Source of the DNA: Pseudomonas sp.
GTDB taxonomy: Bacteria > Pseudomonadota > Gammaproteobacteria > Pseudomonadales > Pseudomonadaceae
Length of the DNA stretch: 7,381 nt
NCBI GenBank assembly: GCA_003525045.1
Contig: DQGF01000135.1
Span: 1-7,381 of the forward strand
Reading direction: 5' to 3'
Shown: positions 5,737 to 7,381 of the stretch, in pieces
Layout of the letters: every line of letters begins with the position of its first letter
How positions within the stretch are numbered: position 1 is the first letter of the stretch
Position numbers and translations under genes: made by a program
The notes under the pieces: model-generated
Seen by the model: the letters and a program-made list of their open reading frames with translations, nothing else
Database searches by the model: none
What the model was told of the DNA's origin: nothing

Positions 5737-7332
5737 ATGAAAATGCTTCCCCTACGTGCGGCCATCGCGGCCGCGTTGCTGAGTGTCGCTGTTGGCGTCT
5801 CGGCCAAACCCTTGGTGGTTTGCACCGAGAACAGCCCGGAAGGCTTTGACACAGCCCTGTACACGACTGCAGTCACCGCCGATGCCGCGGCCGAAACCAT
5901 CTTCAATCGTCTGGCAGACTTCAAGCCCGGCACCACCGAAGTGATTCCGGCACTGGCCGAGTCCTGGGACATCAGCGAAGACGGTCTGACCTACACGTTC
6001 CACCTGCGCAAAGGCGTCAAGTTTCACACCACCGAATACTTCAAGCCGACCCGTGACATGAACGCCGACGACGTGCTCTGGAGTTTCCAGCGTCAGCTCG
6101 ACCCGAATCACCCGTGGCACAAACAATCGAGCGTGGGCTTCCCGTACTTTGAAAGCATGGGTTTCAAGGAACTGCTCAAAAGCGTCGAAAAAGTTGACGA
6201 CAACACCGTCAAGTTCACCCTGACCCGTCGCGAAGCGCCGTTCCTGGCCGACATCGCCATGGCATTCGCCTCGATCTACTCAGCCGAGTACGCCGACCAA
6301 CTGCTCAAGGCCAACAAGACCGGTGACCTGAACAACAAACCGATCGGCACCGGCCCGTTCGTTTTCCAGCGCTACAACAAGGACGCACAGGTTCGCTTCA
6401 AGGCCAACCCGGACTACTTTCGTGGCAAGCCACCGGCTGATGCGCTGATCCTGGCCATCGCCACCGACAACAACGTGCGCCTGCAAAAGCTCAAGGCCAA
6501 CGAGTGCCAAGTCGCGCTGTACCCGAAGCCGGATGACATCCCGAGCATCAAGAAAGACACCCAGCTGAAGGTTGATGAACTGAACGCGATGACCGTTTCG
6601 TACATCGCCATGAACACCTCGCACAAGTACATGAGTGATGTGCGGGTGCGCAAAGCCATCGACATCGCTTTCGACAAAGAAGCCGCTGTCAACGCGCTGT
6701 TCGGTAAAGGCAATGCCACCGTGGCGGTCAACCCGTACCCGGACACTCTGTTGGGCTACAACCACACACTGACCAACCCGCCCCGCGACCTGGACAAGGC
6801 TCGCGCCCTGCTCAAGGAAGCCGGCGTGCCGGAGGGCACCGTTTTTACCCTGTTCACCCGCAACGGTGGTGGTGCGACCAACCCTAACCCGATGCTCGCC
6901 GCGCAGATGATGCAGGCGGACCTGGCCAAGGTCGGAATCAAGCTCGACATCCGCGTCATGGAATGGGGCGAAATGCTCAAGCGCGCGAAAAACGGCGAAC
7001 ACGACATGGTAGCTGCCGGATGGGCGGGCGATAACGGCGACCCGGATAACTTCCTGACGCCTATGCTCAGTTGCGAGGCGGCCAAAAACGGCGAAAACTA
7101 CGCACGCTGGTGTAACGAGAAGTTCCAGGCGCTGCTCGATGAAGCCCGGGCTAAAGTGAACCCTGCCGAACGCTCGGCGCTCTATGAGCAAGCCCAGGCC
7201 ATTTTCAACCAGGACCAGCCATGGATCAGCATGGCACACACCCGTATGTTCACCGCAATGCGCAACAACGTAGAGGGCTATCACATCAGCCCGCTCACCA
7301 CTAATAACTTCGCCACCACCCAGGCGAAGTAG
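5737..7332 (+). CDS. dppA: Periplasmic peptide-binding protein, divergent copy 3 (DppA4-like)
   Basis: This 531-residue family-5 solute-binding protein is a more distant paralogue of the two upstream dppA genes. The signal peptide is about residues 1-23 (GVSA, then KPLVVC), without a lipobox. Cys29 and Cys257 correspond to mature positions 6 and 234, as in E. coli DppA, and LSCEAAKNGENYARWC supplies the second cysteine pair. GWAGDNGDPDNF retains the amine-binding Asp (Asp432). The PVQRPYNP motif of the other copies is replaced by RNGGGATNP (375-383), with no gap in the alignment. Gly379 occupies the place of the carboxylate-binding Arg, and Arg375 lies four residues earlier. Changed ligand preference is likely, for example longer or modified peptides. 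Its position between the porin and the presumed dppB matches P. aeruginosa PA4502 (dppA4), which I recall as tripeptide-leaning. A hairpin follows the stop codon. Confidence 0.92.
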   Translation: MKMLPLRAAIAAALLSVAVGVSAKPLVVCTENSPEGFDTALYTTAVTADAAAETIFNRLADFKPGTTEVIPALAESWDISEDGLTYTFHLRKGVKFHTTEYFKPTRDMNADDVLWSFQRQLDPNHPWHKQSSVGFPYFESMGFKELLKSVEKVDDNTVKFTLTRREAPFLADIAMAFASIYSAEYADQLLKANKTGDLNNKPIGTGPFVFQRYNKDAQVRFKANPDYFRGKPPADALILAIATDNNVRLQKLKANECQVALYPKPDDIPSIKKDTQLKVDELNAMTVSYIAMNTSHKYMSDVRVRKAIDIAFDKEAAVNALFGKGNATVAVNPYPDTLLGYNHTLTNPPRDLDKARALLKEAGVPEGTVFTLFTRNGGGATNPNPMLAAQMMQADLAKVGIKLDIRVMEWGEMLKRAKNGEHDMVAAGWAGDNGDPDNFLTPMLSCEAAKNGENYARWCNEKFQALLDEARAKVNPAERSALYEQAQAIFNQDQPWISMAHTRMFTAMRNNVEGYHISPLTTNNFATTQAK

Positions 7333-7346
7333 ATAAGAAAACTCCC

Positions 7347-7370
7347 GGCGTCCCTGACCCCAGGGACGCC
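7347..7370 (+). terminator. 10-bp perfect hairpin after dppA copy 3
   Basis: GGCGTCCCTG (7347-7356) pairs perfectly with CAGGGACGCC (7361-7370) around ACCC, 14 nt after the stop codon. No T run follows within the window (AGGCACGCGTA). In binding-protein transporter operons a hairpin here commonly stabilises the receptor mRNA or limits readthrough into the permease genes, so that receptor exceeds permease. dppB is expected next but lies outside the window. Confidence 0.6.
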
Positions 7371-7381
7371 AGGCACGCGTA

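Noticed and set aside
1..7381. CRISPR array, tRNA, rRNA, insertion sequence or phage genes
   Set aside because: I saw no regularly spaced repeats, tRNA-like cloverleaf, transposase or phage-type reading frame. Coding space is filled by the three dppA genes and the porin.

Overview
The window looks like a piece of a Pseudomonas chromosome, most likely from the P. fluorescens/P. putida side of the genus. The coding DNA has G/C-biased third positions, an OprD-family porin sits inside a peptide-transporter cluster, and the left end carries an AT-tract hairpin of a kind I associate with pseudomonad intergenic repeats. No database search was possible, so the genus call rests on gene content and style.

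Layout, all genes on the + strand. Positions 1-523 hold no convincing gene: a terminator-like stem with a T7 run (52-72), a repeat-like segment to about 230, then a probable promoter/operator region. Next come a periplasmic dipeptide-binding protein (dppA copy 1, 524-2149) ending in a 13-bp stem-loop, and a 303-bp gap with several inverted repeats and no credible gene. A second dipeptide-binding protein follows (dppA copy 2, 2453-4054), then a 171-bp gap with a hairpin and a 14-bp LacI-type palindrome. After that are an OprD-family outer-membrane porin (opdP-like, 4226-5659), a 77-bp gap with a terminator/attenuator-like structure, and a third, more divergent binding protein (dppA copy 3, 5737-7332). 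A 10-bp hairpin follows the third copy, and the window stops where dppB would be expected.

How the parts work together: the porin should admit small peptides through the outer membrane. The three soluble family-5 binding proteins would capture them in the periplasm and deliver them to one inner-membrane DppBCDF ABC transporter, presumably encoded just downstream. Having several receptors for one permease widens the substrate range. The third receptor lacks the arginine that clamps the peptide C-terminus in E. coli DppA, so it probably differs in specificity. The order (dppA copies, opdP, dppA, then presumably dppBCDF) matches the P. aeruginosa PA4496-PA4506 locus as I remember it, except that mdpA and psdR, which lie between dppA copies there, are absent here.

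The system itself is known. The less ordinary signals are in the gaps: mutually exclusive hairpins before the third dppA (one terminator-like, one hiding the ribosome binding site), a LacI-family-like operator before the porin gene, A-rich Hfq/Crc-like motifs near three start codons, and a short, nearly identical patch shared by the first two dppA copies that suggests gene conversion.
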